A stretch of 38,167 bases of DNA from Chloroflexota bacterium (lineage in GTDB: Bacteria; Chloroflexota; UBA11872; UBA12225): assembly GCA_947446285.1 (NCBI GenBank), contig CANFGH010000020.1:1-38167 (forward strand), read 5' to 3'. Positions 7,520 to 14,933 of the stretch are shown in pieces (the stretch's first letter is position 1; every line of letters starts with the position of its first letter). The notes beneath the pieces are model-generated. The model saw nothing but the letters and a program-made list of their open reading frames with translations, did not search any database and was not told the DNA's origin. Both the position numbers and the translations under genes were made by a program.

Positions 7520-8948
7520 TTATGGCAGTGGCTTGTCCAGGATTGCCTGTACCTGTGCGGTGACATTGTCCAGGAACGTCTTGCTTGGCTGTTCCTTGCC
7601 GTCCCACAACGGTTGCAGGGCATCACCCATCACCGTCTCATATTCGGTTGCCCGCGTATTGAAGGTCGGGCGACCGGGCATGGCACCCTCCATCGCTTCC
7701 AGGAAGACCTTGCGTTCCGGGAACTTGAGGATCCGGTCCGCCCTGTAGACATCCGGGCGCCCACCTACGGTTCCGCCAATCTCACCCAAGCGGATGCCCG
7801 ATTCCTGATTGGTCAGCCACTTCACCCACTCCCAAGCCCCTTCGGACTTCTTCGTGGCCTGTGCAATTGAGTAGGCGTCGGCCTCATAGTCGGACCCACC
7901 CTTGCCAGCGGGGCCCTTGGGATGCACCGCCACGAACCACTTGAAGGCATCCTTGACCTCGTTCTGGGCTGAGATCTGGAATGCCGATCCGTGACGTTCG
8001 GCCCCGATCTTCCCTGCGGCGAAGCCCTTGGCCTCGCCGCCGACTGCCTCAAGCTGGGCTGGTGTCGGTGTAACCTTGTGCTTGTACATCGCCTCGTAGA
8101 GCCACGTCACCGCCTGGATTGCCGCCGGCGAGTTCAACTGGCTCTTCTTGCCTTCGGCATCCAACAATTCACCGCCGTGCGCCCGCGTGAGCGATAGGAT
8201 CGTGCGCGAGATCGGCTTCATGAAGAAGTAGTAGCCGTAGACCCCGTCACTGGTGACCCTTTTGGCGTTGTCAATCAACTGTTCCAGGGTCCAGTCCTTG
8301 GTGGGAATGGCTGCGCCCTTGGACTCGTAGAGGGATTGGTTGTAGTAGAGCATCGCAATGCCCGGGTGGCTCTTGAAGGGGAGCCCATACACCTTGCCCT
8401 CACGCTTCATCGCCTCGATGCACCCGGCGTAGTACTGGCCGAGGTCGAACTTCTCCTTCGCCACCAGGTCGTCCATCGGCCGGAGGGCCTTCTGCGCGGC
8501 GAAGTTGTAGATGGTGCCCGTGCCAACCGACGTCCACATCGCATCGCCGATGGAGCCTCCGGCGAGGAGGACGGTGATCTTCTTGAGGTAGTCCTCGCCG
8601 GTGAAGCCCTCGTGCTTGACCTTGATGTTCGGGAACTTCTTCATGAAGAGCGGCATCTGCTCCTCGTAGAGGATGACTTCCTGGCCGGTTGGCGGCCCAC
8701 CACGCGAGTGGAAGACGATCTCGACGTTCTCGGGGGCCTTGGTGGGCGGTGGTGCGGCGGTGGGCGCGACGGCGGCGGTAGTCGGGGCCGCGGCCGGGGC
8801 CTTGGTTGGTTCGGTCTTTGCCGGGGCGGCGGGAGCCGCGTCACCACCGCAGGCGGCAAGCAACGCGGTCGATCCGGCAGCGCCGACCAGGCCAAGGGCC
8901 GCCATCAGGCGACGCCGGGAGGTGACGCCGGGAGGTGAGGAAGGACAT
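7520..8948 (-). pseudogene. Sugar-binding ABC lipoprotein gene, frameshifted in its signal sequence by a 13-bp duplication
   Basis: From the ATG at 8948, which follows a good AGGAGA site, the frame reads MSFLTSRRHLPASPDGG and leaves the binding-protein frame. The cause is visible: GACGCCGGGAGGT is present twice head to tail (8911-8923 and 8924-8936). Removing one copy gives MSFLTSRRRLMAALGLVGA running straight into the LLAAC lipobox. The rest of the gene is fully open: Ala/Pro linker, FHSRGGPPTGQEVILYEEQ and a C-terminus DKPLP, 461 residues from an internal ATG at 8905. That restart would give a leader without its Arg-rich n-region. The product is a close paralogue of the next gene upstream (9213-10643). 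It may be a recently inactivated copy, a phase-variable switch, or a sequencing error. Confidence 0.85.
8911..8936 (-). repeat. Exact 13-bp tandem duplication inside a signal-peptide region
   Basis: Two adjacent copies of GACGCCGGGAGGT, followed by a partial GA. Because 13 is not a multiple of three, the copy number sets whether the start codon at 8948 is in frame with the binding-protein gene: one copy is in frame, two are not. Confidence 0.95.
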
Positions 8949-9144
8949 GGCGGGTTCTCCTGTATCCACGTGCGGTGACCGTGCTCCGGTACCCCCACGG
9001 TGCCGGTAGTTCGTTGTGCCGGGGACTCGCCGGATCCGCGGGCATCGGGAGTGGTCGCACGCGGGCAAGCCGCACCACTCCTGATCGGGTGCATCGTATC
9101 CGCGTTTCCGTGGGTCGGAGGCCGGGGCAACCGGAACCGGCCGG

Positions 9145-9187
9145 AAAACCCGAGACCCCCGCCTCCCATCAGGAAGCAGGGGTCTCG
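9145..9187 (-). terminator. Rho-independent terminator of the second binding-protein gene
   Basis: CGAGACCCC (9151-9159) and GGGGTCTCG (9179-9187) form a perfect 9-bp stem just beyond the stop at 9213. On the minus strand it is followed by GGGTTTTCC. It separates the two tandem binding-protein genes, so each probably has its own transcript. Confidence 0.7.
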
Positions 9188-9212
9188 TCGGACCGGTGTG
9201 CGGATCTGTCGG

Positions 9213-10643
9213 TTACGGCAGGGGCTTGTCCAGGACCGCCTGGACCGTCGTGGTGACGTTGTCGATGAAACTCTTCGACGGCGTCTCCTTGCCTTGCCAG
9301 AGCGGAAGCAGGCCGTCCTGCATGACCGTCTCGTACTCGCTGAAGCGGGTGTTGTACGCCGGCCTGCCGGCCTGCGCGGTCTCCATTGCCTCGAGGAAGA
9401 TCTTCCGCAACGGATCCTTGAGCAAGCGGTCGGACTTGTAGACGTCGGGACGGCCACCGACGGTGCCACCGATCTCGCCCAGGCGGATGCCCGACTCCTG
9501 GTTGGTGATCCACTTGGTCCACTCCCAGGCTGCATCGGGCTTCTTGGTGGCCTGGGCGATGGAATAGCCGTCGGCCTCGTAGTCGGATCCGCCCTTGCCG
9601 GCCGGGCCCTTGGGATGGACGGTCACGGACCACTTGAACGAGTCCTTGACCTCGTTCTGCGCGGTAAGCTGGAAGTACGTTCCCGTGCGGAATGCCCCGA
9701 TCTTGCCGGCCCCGAAACCCTTGGCATCACCCCCGAGCTCCGTCACCTTGTCCGGGGTTGGCGTGATCTTGTGCTTGTGGATCGCGTCGTACAACCACGT
9801 GATCGCGGCGATCGCCTGGGACGAGTTCAGCTGGCTCTTCTTGCCCTCGGCATCGAGGAGTTCGCCACCGTGTGCACGGGTCAGGGCGAGGACGGTCTTC
9901 TGGGTCAGCAGGGGGTAGTACCCGAAGACGCCTTCGCTGGTGACCTTCTTGGCATTGTCGACCAACTGGTCCAGGGTCCAGTCCTTGGTCGGGACGCCCG
10001 CACCATTCGCCTCGTAGAGGGACTGGTTGTAGAACATCATCGCGATGCCCGGGTGGCTCTTGAAGGGCAGGCCAAAGAGCTTGCCGTCGCGCTTCATCCC
10101 ATCGACCGACCCGTCGTAATACTGCTTGAGGTCGAATTTCTCCTTGGCAACAAGGTCGTCCATGGCGCGCAGGGCCTTCTGCGCGGCGAAGTTGTAGATG
10201 ACGCCTCCGCCGATGGCGGTCCACATGGCGTCGCCGATGCTGCCACTGGCAAGCAGGACGGTGACCTTCTTGACGTAGTCCTCGCCCGTGAAGCCCTCGT
10301 GCTTAACCTTGATATTCGGGAACTTCTTCATGAAGAGCGGCATCTGCTCTTCGTAGAGGATGACTTCCTGGCCGGTTGGGGGGCCACCGCGGGAATGGAA
10401 GGTGACCTCGACGTTCTCGGCGGCCTTGGCCGGTTCCGGGGCCTTCGTCGGGGCGGCGGCCGCCGCAGCCGCTGTCGGGGCCGCCGGTGCAGCTGCTGCC
10501 GGTGCCTTGGTGGGTTCGGCCTTCGCCGGGGCCGCCGCCGGGGCGGCGTCGCCACCGCATGCGGCCAGGATCAGCGAAGATCCAGCCGCGCCAAGCAGGC
10601 CGAACGACGCCAACCAGCCACGACGTGTCGTGCTTGAAGACAT
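9213..10643 (-). CDS. Sugar ABC transporter substrate-binding lipoprotein
   Basis: A 476-residue extracytoplasmic binding protein. The leader has a twin-Arg pair (TTRRGW) and an LAAC lipobox with Cys at residue 29. An Ala/Pro/Lys-rich linker runs to about residue 75, then the binding fold starts at VEVTFHSRGGPPTGQEVILY. GLPFKSHPGIAMMFYNQSLYE is the usual interdomain segment. The ATG at 10643 follows AAAGGAAG. By eye about three quarters or more of the mature residues match the neighbouring frameshifted gene, so the pair arose by tandem duplication. No permease or ATPase gene accompanies the pair, so they may serve permeases elsewhere or share those at 5656-7447. The substrate is unknown. Confidence 0.9.
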   Translation of the reverse strand: MSSSTTRRGWLASFGLLGAAGSSLILAACGGDAAPAAAPAKAEPTKAPAAAAPAAPTAAAAAAAPTKAPEPAKAAENVEVTFHSRGGPPTGQEVILYEEQMPLFMKKFPNIKVKHEGFTGEDYVKKVTVLLASGSIGDAMWTAIGGGVIYNFAAQKALRAMDDLVAKEKFDLKQYYDGSVDGMKRDGKLFGLPFKSHPGIAMMFYNQSLYEANGAGVPTKDWTLDQLVDNAKKVTSEGVFGYYPLLTQKTVLALTRAHGGELLDAEGKKSQLNSSQAIAAITWLYDAIHKHKITPTPDKVTELGGDAKGFGAGKIGAFRTGTYFQLTAQNEVKDSFKWSVTVHPKGPAGKGGSDYEADGYSIAQATKKPDAAWEWTKWITNQESGIRLGEIGGTVGGRPDVYKSDRLLKDPLRKIFLEAMETAQAGRPAYNTRFSEYETVMQDGLLPLWQGKETPSKSFIDNVTTTVQAVLDKPLP

Positions 10644-10921
10644 GGGATTGCTTCCTTTCTACTCAGATCGGTGACGCGAACGCACCCGGCCGTCATGAAC
10701 GTGCCGGAAACGTGCCATGTAGTCCCACCGCGCGACCATGGCCCGATACAGAAGGACGGCGCGGTCCGCAAACCCGCCTCGGGTATCCCCGGTTCCCCCA
10801 GAGGAACACCCTGCCCACCGTGATCGACTTTCGTCATGATACCGCCAGAACGTCCCTCACACACACGCCAACAGCGTTGCCAGTCGCGGTTTCATCGGGG
10901 ACGCCGCATTGTCCGGGCCGC

Positions 10922-11629
10922 ATGGTCGACCAGACGCCTGCAGACGCGCGACAATCCGGCATGGCTTCGCAAGGCACCGGTCCGGCACCGGTCCGGGGCG
11001 GGTTCGTGCCGTGGCTTCCCGCCGATGCACCGGGCACCGAACCGGGCAGCAGCATCCCTGCTTCGCTGCCCGACGACGACCTCCTGGACCCCCCCGTGCG
11101 CCCATTGGTCGAAGCCCTCAACCGCACCGGATGGGCGCGCACCGTCTTCTCCTGCGGCGGACACCCCGAGGAACCTGATGCCGTGGCGCGCGGACGACGC
11201 CAGTCCCACGTGGACGTGGTGGTCTCCGACCGTCGCCAGTGGGCGGCGTGGGTGCGCCAGGTCAAACGCGCCGTGCCCGAGGCTATCCGGCGCATCGCGG
11301 ATCAGCATGGGCCGGACAGGGATGGCGCGCGGATCCGCATCGCCGAAGGTGGCCTGGGTCCCCTGCCCACATGGCTTGCCGAGGCCCTCGCACCCCACAC
11401 ACCCGGTGGCATCCCCGAACCGGGACCATTCATCCGTGGTCTGGCCCGCCTGGCAATCCTGCTTGGACTGCCATGGCTGCCCGATGCCACCACGCCGTGG
11501 CGCTACCGTCGCCTTGTGCTGGAACCGGTGCCCTACGGCATGGATGCCGACCAATGCCGGCGGGTGCTGGACGTGGCCATCGGCATCGCTACCGAATGCC
11601 TCGAACGACTGTCGCCCGGCGCACGCTAG
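10922..11629 (+). CDS. Uncharacterised protein with an SCGGH motif
   Basis: About 235 residues, not assigned to a named family. After a variable N-terminus, DDLLDPPVRPLVEALNRTGW leads into TVFSCGGHPEE (residues 74-84), and a conserved-looking C-terminal part contains PWRYRRLVLEP and MDADQCRRVLDVAIGIATECLERL. LN-x-T-x-SCxGH motifs occur in small uncharacterised bacterial and phage proteins and faintly recall the SCSGR motif of Tyw3 proteins; this is suggestive only. The start is uncertain: ATGs at 10922 and 10961 both lack ribosome sites, and an 11-bp tandem repeat (10973-10994) near the N-terminus may have shifted the upstream frame. A decayed partial copy of its 3' part lies at 12527-12682, beyond a toxin-antitoxin pair. 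Confidence 0.6.
   Translation: MVDQTPADARQSGMASQGTGPAPVRGGFVPWLPADAPGTEPGSSIPASLPDDDLLDPPVRPLVEALNRTGWARTVFSCGGHPEEPDAVARGRRQSHVDVVVSDRRQWAAWVRQVKRAVPEAIRRIADQHGPDRDGARIRIAEGGLGPLPTWLAEALAPHTPGGIPEPGPFIRGLARLAILLGLPWLPDATTPWRYRRLVLEPVPYGMDADQCRRVLDVAIGIATECLERLSPGAR
10973..10994 (+). repeat. 11-bp tandem duplication near the start of the SCGGH gene
   Basis: GGCACCGGTCC is repeated twice without a gap. The unit is not a multiple of three, so it would shift the frame between the proposed start and the conserved part of the gene if it arose recently. It may instead simply encode Gly/Pro-rich sequence. Confidence 0.7.
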
Positions 11630-11783
11630 ATCTCGCCCACGATCGAGGTACCGTGGTCCAAGAGGATGCATGCCCACCTTGGGAGGATGCGCCTCGTCGC
11701 AGGGTCACTGGATGCGAGGCGCGCCGGGACCGACGTGGCAAAGGACAACGGTCTGAACGCGCGGTCAGACACTGTCGCCGAAC

Positions 11784-12200
11784 CTACCGCCACGGGTCGA
11801 TCACCTGGATTCCGCAACCCGCAAAGTCACCGACGTTTCGCGTGGCCACGGCGGCGTGGTTGGCACGGGCAATCGCAGCAATCTGGCAGTCGAACTGGCT
11901 GATCGGTCTCCCAGCGACGCGTCGATCGGCGGCGATGTCTGCGTAAGCGCACGCAGCAGCCCGGTCGAACGACAGGACACGGTTCCGAAAGTCCACCTCA
12001 AGCAAGCCTTCAATCGCCTTGGAAAGCGCCTCACGTCGCCGGCCAGCCGGCAGCATCGCCACCCCATGGCGCAGTTCCGCTTCACCCACGGCGGTGAAGT
12101 AGACCGTCGCGCCGTCCTGCAATGCGAGCCAGTCCTCGACCTGTCTGGCGGGTACCGGTCGCAACAGTTCGGAGACGACGTTGGTGTCGAGGACGATCAC
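11784..12200 (-). CDS. vapC: PIN-domain toxin, VapC/FitB type
   Basis: A 138-residue PIN-domain ribonuclease, the toxin of a type II toxin-antitoxin pair. Acidic metal-binding residues are visible at D5 (MIVLDTNVVSE), E42 (GEAELRHG), D104 (QFDCQIAAIA) and D125 (ATRNVGDF), so the active site looks intact. The length is usual for the family. Its ATG overlaps the stop of the upstream antitoxin by 4 bases, the normal coupling for these pairs. LLRPVPARQVEDWL and the RPISQFDCQIAAIA segment resemble FitB-like VapC proteins. Target RNAs cannot be told from sequence. Confidence 0.92.
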   Translation of the reverse strand: MIVLDTNVVSELLRPVPARQVEDWLALQDGATVYFTAVGEAELRHGVAMLPAGRRREALSKAIEGLLEVDFRNRVLSFDRAAACAYADIAADRRVAGRPISQFDCQIAAIARANHAAVATRNVGDFAGCGIQVIDPWR

Positions 12201-12451
12201 AGCTCATCCAATCCCGACAGGGAGGGTTCACGCATCGCCTCACGAACGGGCAGCTCCAGATCCATCCGGTTGGACGCTGCAATACGGGCGCGTATGGCGG
12301 CGGCGAGATTGCGTGGCGGGTCAGCCTCGCCAATCGCGTGGCGAAGGATTGCGCGCGCCTCCTCTTCCATGGAATGGCCGTGCATGGCGGCGCGCACTCG
12401 CAGCCGATACTTGATGTCGTCGTCAAGGTTACGGATCGTGATGGACGCCAT
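12197..12451 (-). CDS. vapB: Ribbon-helix-helix antitoxin, FitA/VapB type
   Basis: An 84-residue antitoxin partner of the overlapping PIN toxin. The N-terminal ribbon-helix-helix DNA-binding part is MASITIRNLDDDIKYRLRVRAAMHGHSMEEEARAILRHAI in character: a short beta strand, then two helices with the EEEAR motif common in FitA-like proteins. The C-terminal third should wrap the toxin. GGAGGGGG lies just upstream of the ATG at 12451. The pair is probably autoregulated through the palindrome at 12478-12510. Confidence 0.9.
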   Translation of the reverse strand: MASITIRNLDDDIKYRLRVRAAMHGHSMEEEARAILRHAIGEADPPRNLAAAIRARIAASNRMDLELPVREAMREPSLSGLDEL

Positions 12452-12477
12452 GGTAACCCCCTCCGTAGCCAGATTAT

Positions 12478-12510
12478 GATTGCATTGTATTCAATGCATG
12501 CAATGCAATC
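12478..12510. promoter_or_regulatory. Palindromic operator upstream of the toxin-antitoxin operon
   Basis: GATTGCATT (12478-12486) and AATGCAATC (12502-12510) are perfect 9-bp inverted arms around 15 bases that contain TTCAATGCATGCA, itself partly palindromic. It is strikingly AT-rich for this genome and starts 27 bases upstream of the antitoxin ATG. Long spaced inverted repeats are the known binding sites of FitA-type complexes; binding here is inferred. Confidence 0.7.
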
Positions 12511-12526
12511 GACAGTGGCTCAGGAT

Positions 12527-12682
12527 CGACCATTCTCACCCGGCACCTGCCCTTCGCGTGGCCCGCCGGGCAATCCTGTTTGGCATGCCATGGATGCCGA
12601 CCACTGCCGGCGGGTGCTGGAAGTGGCCATCGGCATGGCGACGGCACAACTGGATACCGGCACACGCACGGGTGCGGGGTGA
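12527..12682 (+). pseudogene. Decayed partial copy of the SCGGH-motif gene
   Basis: Two pieces match the 3' half of the gene at 10922-11629. CGACCATTC followed by TGGCCCGCCGGGCAATCCTG (to about 12600) matches 11425-11485. ATGGATGCCGACC and the bases through GGCCATCGGCAT (12589-12640) match 11540-11590. The segment encoding WRYRRLVLEPVPYG is missing, and the two matching pieces are in different frames, so the copy cannot make the protein. The toxin-antitoxin pair lies between the full gene and this remnant. Confidence 0.75.
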
Positions 12683-12740
12683 CCCTCCGGCTGCCGGCGA
12701 GGAGGAACTTGCCGGCAGCCAGAGTTCCAGATGGAGGGTC
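12681..12740 (-). terminator. Nested inverted repeat at the 3' end of the membrane-protein gene
   Basis: GGCTGCCGGC (12689-12698) and GCCGGCAGCC (12711-12720) form a perfect 10-bp stem with a 12-base loop. It lies inside outer arms GACCCTCC (12681-12688) and GGAGGGTC (12733-12740), the last overlapping the stop codon at 12739. There is no T run, but the structure is strong and placed as a transcript end. Confidence 0.55.
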
Positions 12741-13215
12741 AGCGCCCGGTAATGCGGTACTGCAGCATGCGGAACTGCACGCGCGCAATACACAGCAGGC
12801 AGATGCTTGCCGTGGCGTCCAGCAGCATCATGGGAACCAGCATGCCGGTCAGGGCCGTCGCGGCCACGGTTTCATCGGCGAAGGCCAGCAGGGCAGCCGC
12901 ACCCAGGACAAGACCACCAATCACCCGGGCAACCCGGCGCGTGGCCATGGCCTCCGGAACAAGGTCCGCTTGCACCCAACCGCGTGGTTCGGCAACGCGC
13001 CAGACAAACTGCCGGAAGACGTCCGCGCCCGTCCAGAAACGTCCCACACCCATGATGACACCCGCCGCCAACAGGAGGATCCCACCCGTCGGCATCTCCG
13101 GCACAATCCACGCAAAGGCAATGCCCAGGACACTCAGGCCAACCACGCCAAACTGATGGGCGCGGCGGGCGGTGACATCAGTGCATTCGGTCTCGTGCGC
13201 GATTGCCTCGGCCAT
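12739..13215 (-). CDS. Small membrane protein, DUF4395-like
   Basis: A 158-residue integral membrane protein with two pairs of hydrophobic segments: GVVGLSVLGIAFAWIV and GGILLLAAGVIMGVG (about 23-58), and VIGGLVLGAAALLAFA and ATALTGMLVPMMLLDAT (about 98-140). Between them, FWRVAEPRGW-type sequence (VWRVAEPRGWVQADLVPE) resembles DUF4395 proteins, whose function is unknown. The ATG at 13215 follows GGGAGA. It stands alone between the toxin-antitoxin region and the Vsr/binding-protein chimera. The DUF assignment is from memory of the motif. Confidence 0.65.
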   Translation of the reverse strand: MAEAIAHETECTDVTARRAHQFGVVGLSVLGIAFAWIVPEMPTGGILLLAAGVIMGVGRFWTGADVFRQFVWRVAEPRGWVQADLVPEAMATRRVARVIGGLVLGAAALLAFADETVAATALTGMLVPMMLLDATASICLLCIARVQFRMLQYRITGR

Positions 13216-13291
13216 CACGGTCTCCCGGTCGGGATGTAGAGTATCCCGATCAACAATACCATGATACCGCATTGGAGGCCCCACCACGCAA

Positions 13292-13324
13292 CCCCCGGGA
13301 ACACCGGCAAGGCCTCCCCGGGGG
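13292..13324. terminator. GC-rich inverted repeat downstream of the chimeric gene
   Basis: CCCCCGGG (13292-13299) and CCCGGGGG (13317-13324) pair perfectly over 8 bases. It lies 25 bases beyond the original stop of the binding-protein remnant and could be its old terminator. No T run follows. Confidence 0.3.
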
Positions 13325-13348
13325 AGTGCGTGACTGCGTGTGCCGGGG

Positions 13349-14542
13349 TCAGCCCCCGGCGAGGACGGCGTTGATGCGGGTGACGGACTCCTAGATGGTG
13401 GTCTTCACCGGCGCCTTGTTCTCGTGCAGGGACGTGAGGGCCGGGCCGAGGATCTCGGTGTTCGCCTTCTCCCACTTGGCACCGCCGGGGCGGAACCAGA
13501 TGCTGTCCGCACTGCGCACCACCAGACTGGCGTTGGGATAGAACTGCTCCAACCGCTTCGCCTCATCAGTCGCGATCGACTTCAGGGCCGGCAGCCAGAA
13601 GGTCTTGGGATCACGCTTGGCAATCCACGACTTCCATCCCGCCGGGCCGAAATGCCACGACATCCACGCCCAGGCAGCATCCGCATTTTTGGATGACGTC
13701 GGGATGGCCCATCCGGCCCCACCAGTGGGGTAATGCGCCTTGCCATCCTGCCCCTTGGGTGCAAGGGTCATCGCCCACGGCAGGTTGTCCTTGGCCGTGT
13801 TCAGGTTGCCGGTGAACCACGTGCCGCCATTGAGCGTCGCCAGGCGTCCGCCAAGGAACCAGTTGTTCTCGCTGGGGATGTTCGCGCCAGTCATCACCTG
13901 TGGTGACGGCATCACGCGGTGCTTGTGCTGCAAGTCCACCATGAACTCCAGACCCTGGATTGCCTGCGTGCTGTCAAGGAGGCACTTGGTGGGATTCTCC
14001 ACGTTATCCACCGTCTGACCCCCGTGGTTGTAGACATACTGCTCGTAAGTCCACTTGGGGGAGGAGTAGCCGTAGACATCCGCCACATCGCCCGAGCCCT
14101 TGGTGAGGCGCTTGGCCTGTTCCAGGAAATCTGCCCATGTGGCGTCTGGCGTGGGAGGCTTCTCTCCCGCCTTCTCGAAGATCTGGGTGTTGTAGAAGAG
14201 AAGCGGTGCCGGCTGGAAGTCTTCCGGCAGGGCCTGTCGGTTGCGTGCATCACGGGCAACATTCGCAGAGAACTTCGCCTGCCAGAACGCGGCGTTCGCC
14301 GAAAGTGTGGAGGCCGTGAGGCACCCATCGTGACGGTGCCAGAAGCACCCGTGGACAAGGATCACGGCGCGATGCTTGCGCAGGACCAGATAGGGTCGGC
14401 CAGGCAGTGCCCGGGCATGCAGGCGGAAGCGGAAACCTGCCTGGTGCACGGCGCGGCGCACCCGCATCTCCGGCAAGGTGTCGCGCCCACGGATTGACGC
14501 CATCATGCGTGACCGGGTGGCAGCATCAACGATGTCTGGCAT
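13349..14542 (-). pseudogene. Chimera: inactive Vsr mismatch endonuclease fused in frame to a truncated sugar-binding protein
   Basis: The open frame 14542-13391 encodes 383 residues. Residues 1-103 are a Vsr-type very-short-patch repair endonuclease: TRSRMMASIRGRDTLPEMRVRR, LPGRPYLVLRK, VHGCFWHRHDGC and FWQAKFSANVARDARN. The catalytic Asp of LPGxPD is Tyr51 (TAT; a single base from GAT), and the Vsr C-terminal third is missing. From about residue 104 (LPEDFQPAPLLFYNTQIFEKAG) the protein becomes the middle and end of a CUT1 sugar-binding lipoprotein lacking its signal and roughly its first 120 residues. The frame stops at a TAG at 13391-13393 where CAG is expected. Beyond it the frame continues as ESVTRINAVLAGG to a TGA at 13349, a natural-looking end. 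No ribosome site precedes 14542. It is probably a deletion fusion of two neighbouring genes, now decaying. Confidence 0.85.
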
Positions 14543-14621
14543 GACCGGGCAAGTGTGTCAGCGATAGTGGTCCGTGACCACCCCGTGCGGATGGTGTGGG
14601 AAGGAGGCGAGATGAAAAAGG

Positions 14622-14933
14622 ATGCCTGCGGACCAACCCAACCACCCCACAGACCCCGGCCAGCGAGGGCGCCGGCGCTCCCAGGAAGGAACCCTCACCG
14701 CGGACCACGACGGCCTCTCGACTGTGTTCGCAACGGGCTTGGGTGGTGAACCAAGACGGGGCGTCGCTTGGTGGCGGGATGGAGTGTTCAACTTTGCAAC
14801 GCCAGTGACCTCCGGTGCGTTCGCGGTCCCGCATAGACTGTTGGAATGGCTTGGGCCGGACAGTGCTATGGGTGCCGTGTGGCGTCCGGGGCTTGCACTG
14901 GCCGGCTTGTTGCCGGAGGGGATTACCGAATGA
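14622..14933 (+). CDS. Small hypothetical protein
   Basis: A possible 103-residue protein, not recognised. The first 30 residues are Pro/Arg/Gln-rich; the rest (GVAWWRDGVFNFATPVTSG, PHRLLEWLGPDS, LALAGLLPEGITE) looks like ordinary globular sequence. Its TGA overlaps the ATG of the CHRD-like gene (ATGA at 14930-14933), which supports a real coupled gene. AAGGAGG at 14601-14607 is 14 bases from this ATG but only 4 bases from another ATG at 14612 in a different frame. That frame gives a 45-residue Pro/Arg-rich peptide, so either an early frameshift or a mis-chosen start is possible. Confidence 0.45.
   Translation: MPADQPNHPTDPGQRGRRRSQEGTLTADHDGLSTVFATGLGGEPRRGVAWWRDGVFNFATPVTSGAFAVPHRLLEWLGPDSAMGAVWRPGLALAGLLPEGITE

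Noticed and set aside
9000-10637. A 545-codon plus-strand frame opposite the second binding protein
   Set aside because: It is a long antisense frame caused by high GC content; the minus strand has the lipobox, linker and binding fold.
10892-11677. A 261-codon minus-strand frame opposite the SCGGH gene
   Set aside because: Its composition is typical of antisense frames (His, Gly, Arg-rich), while the plus strand has a conserved-looking motif and domain-like sequence.
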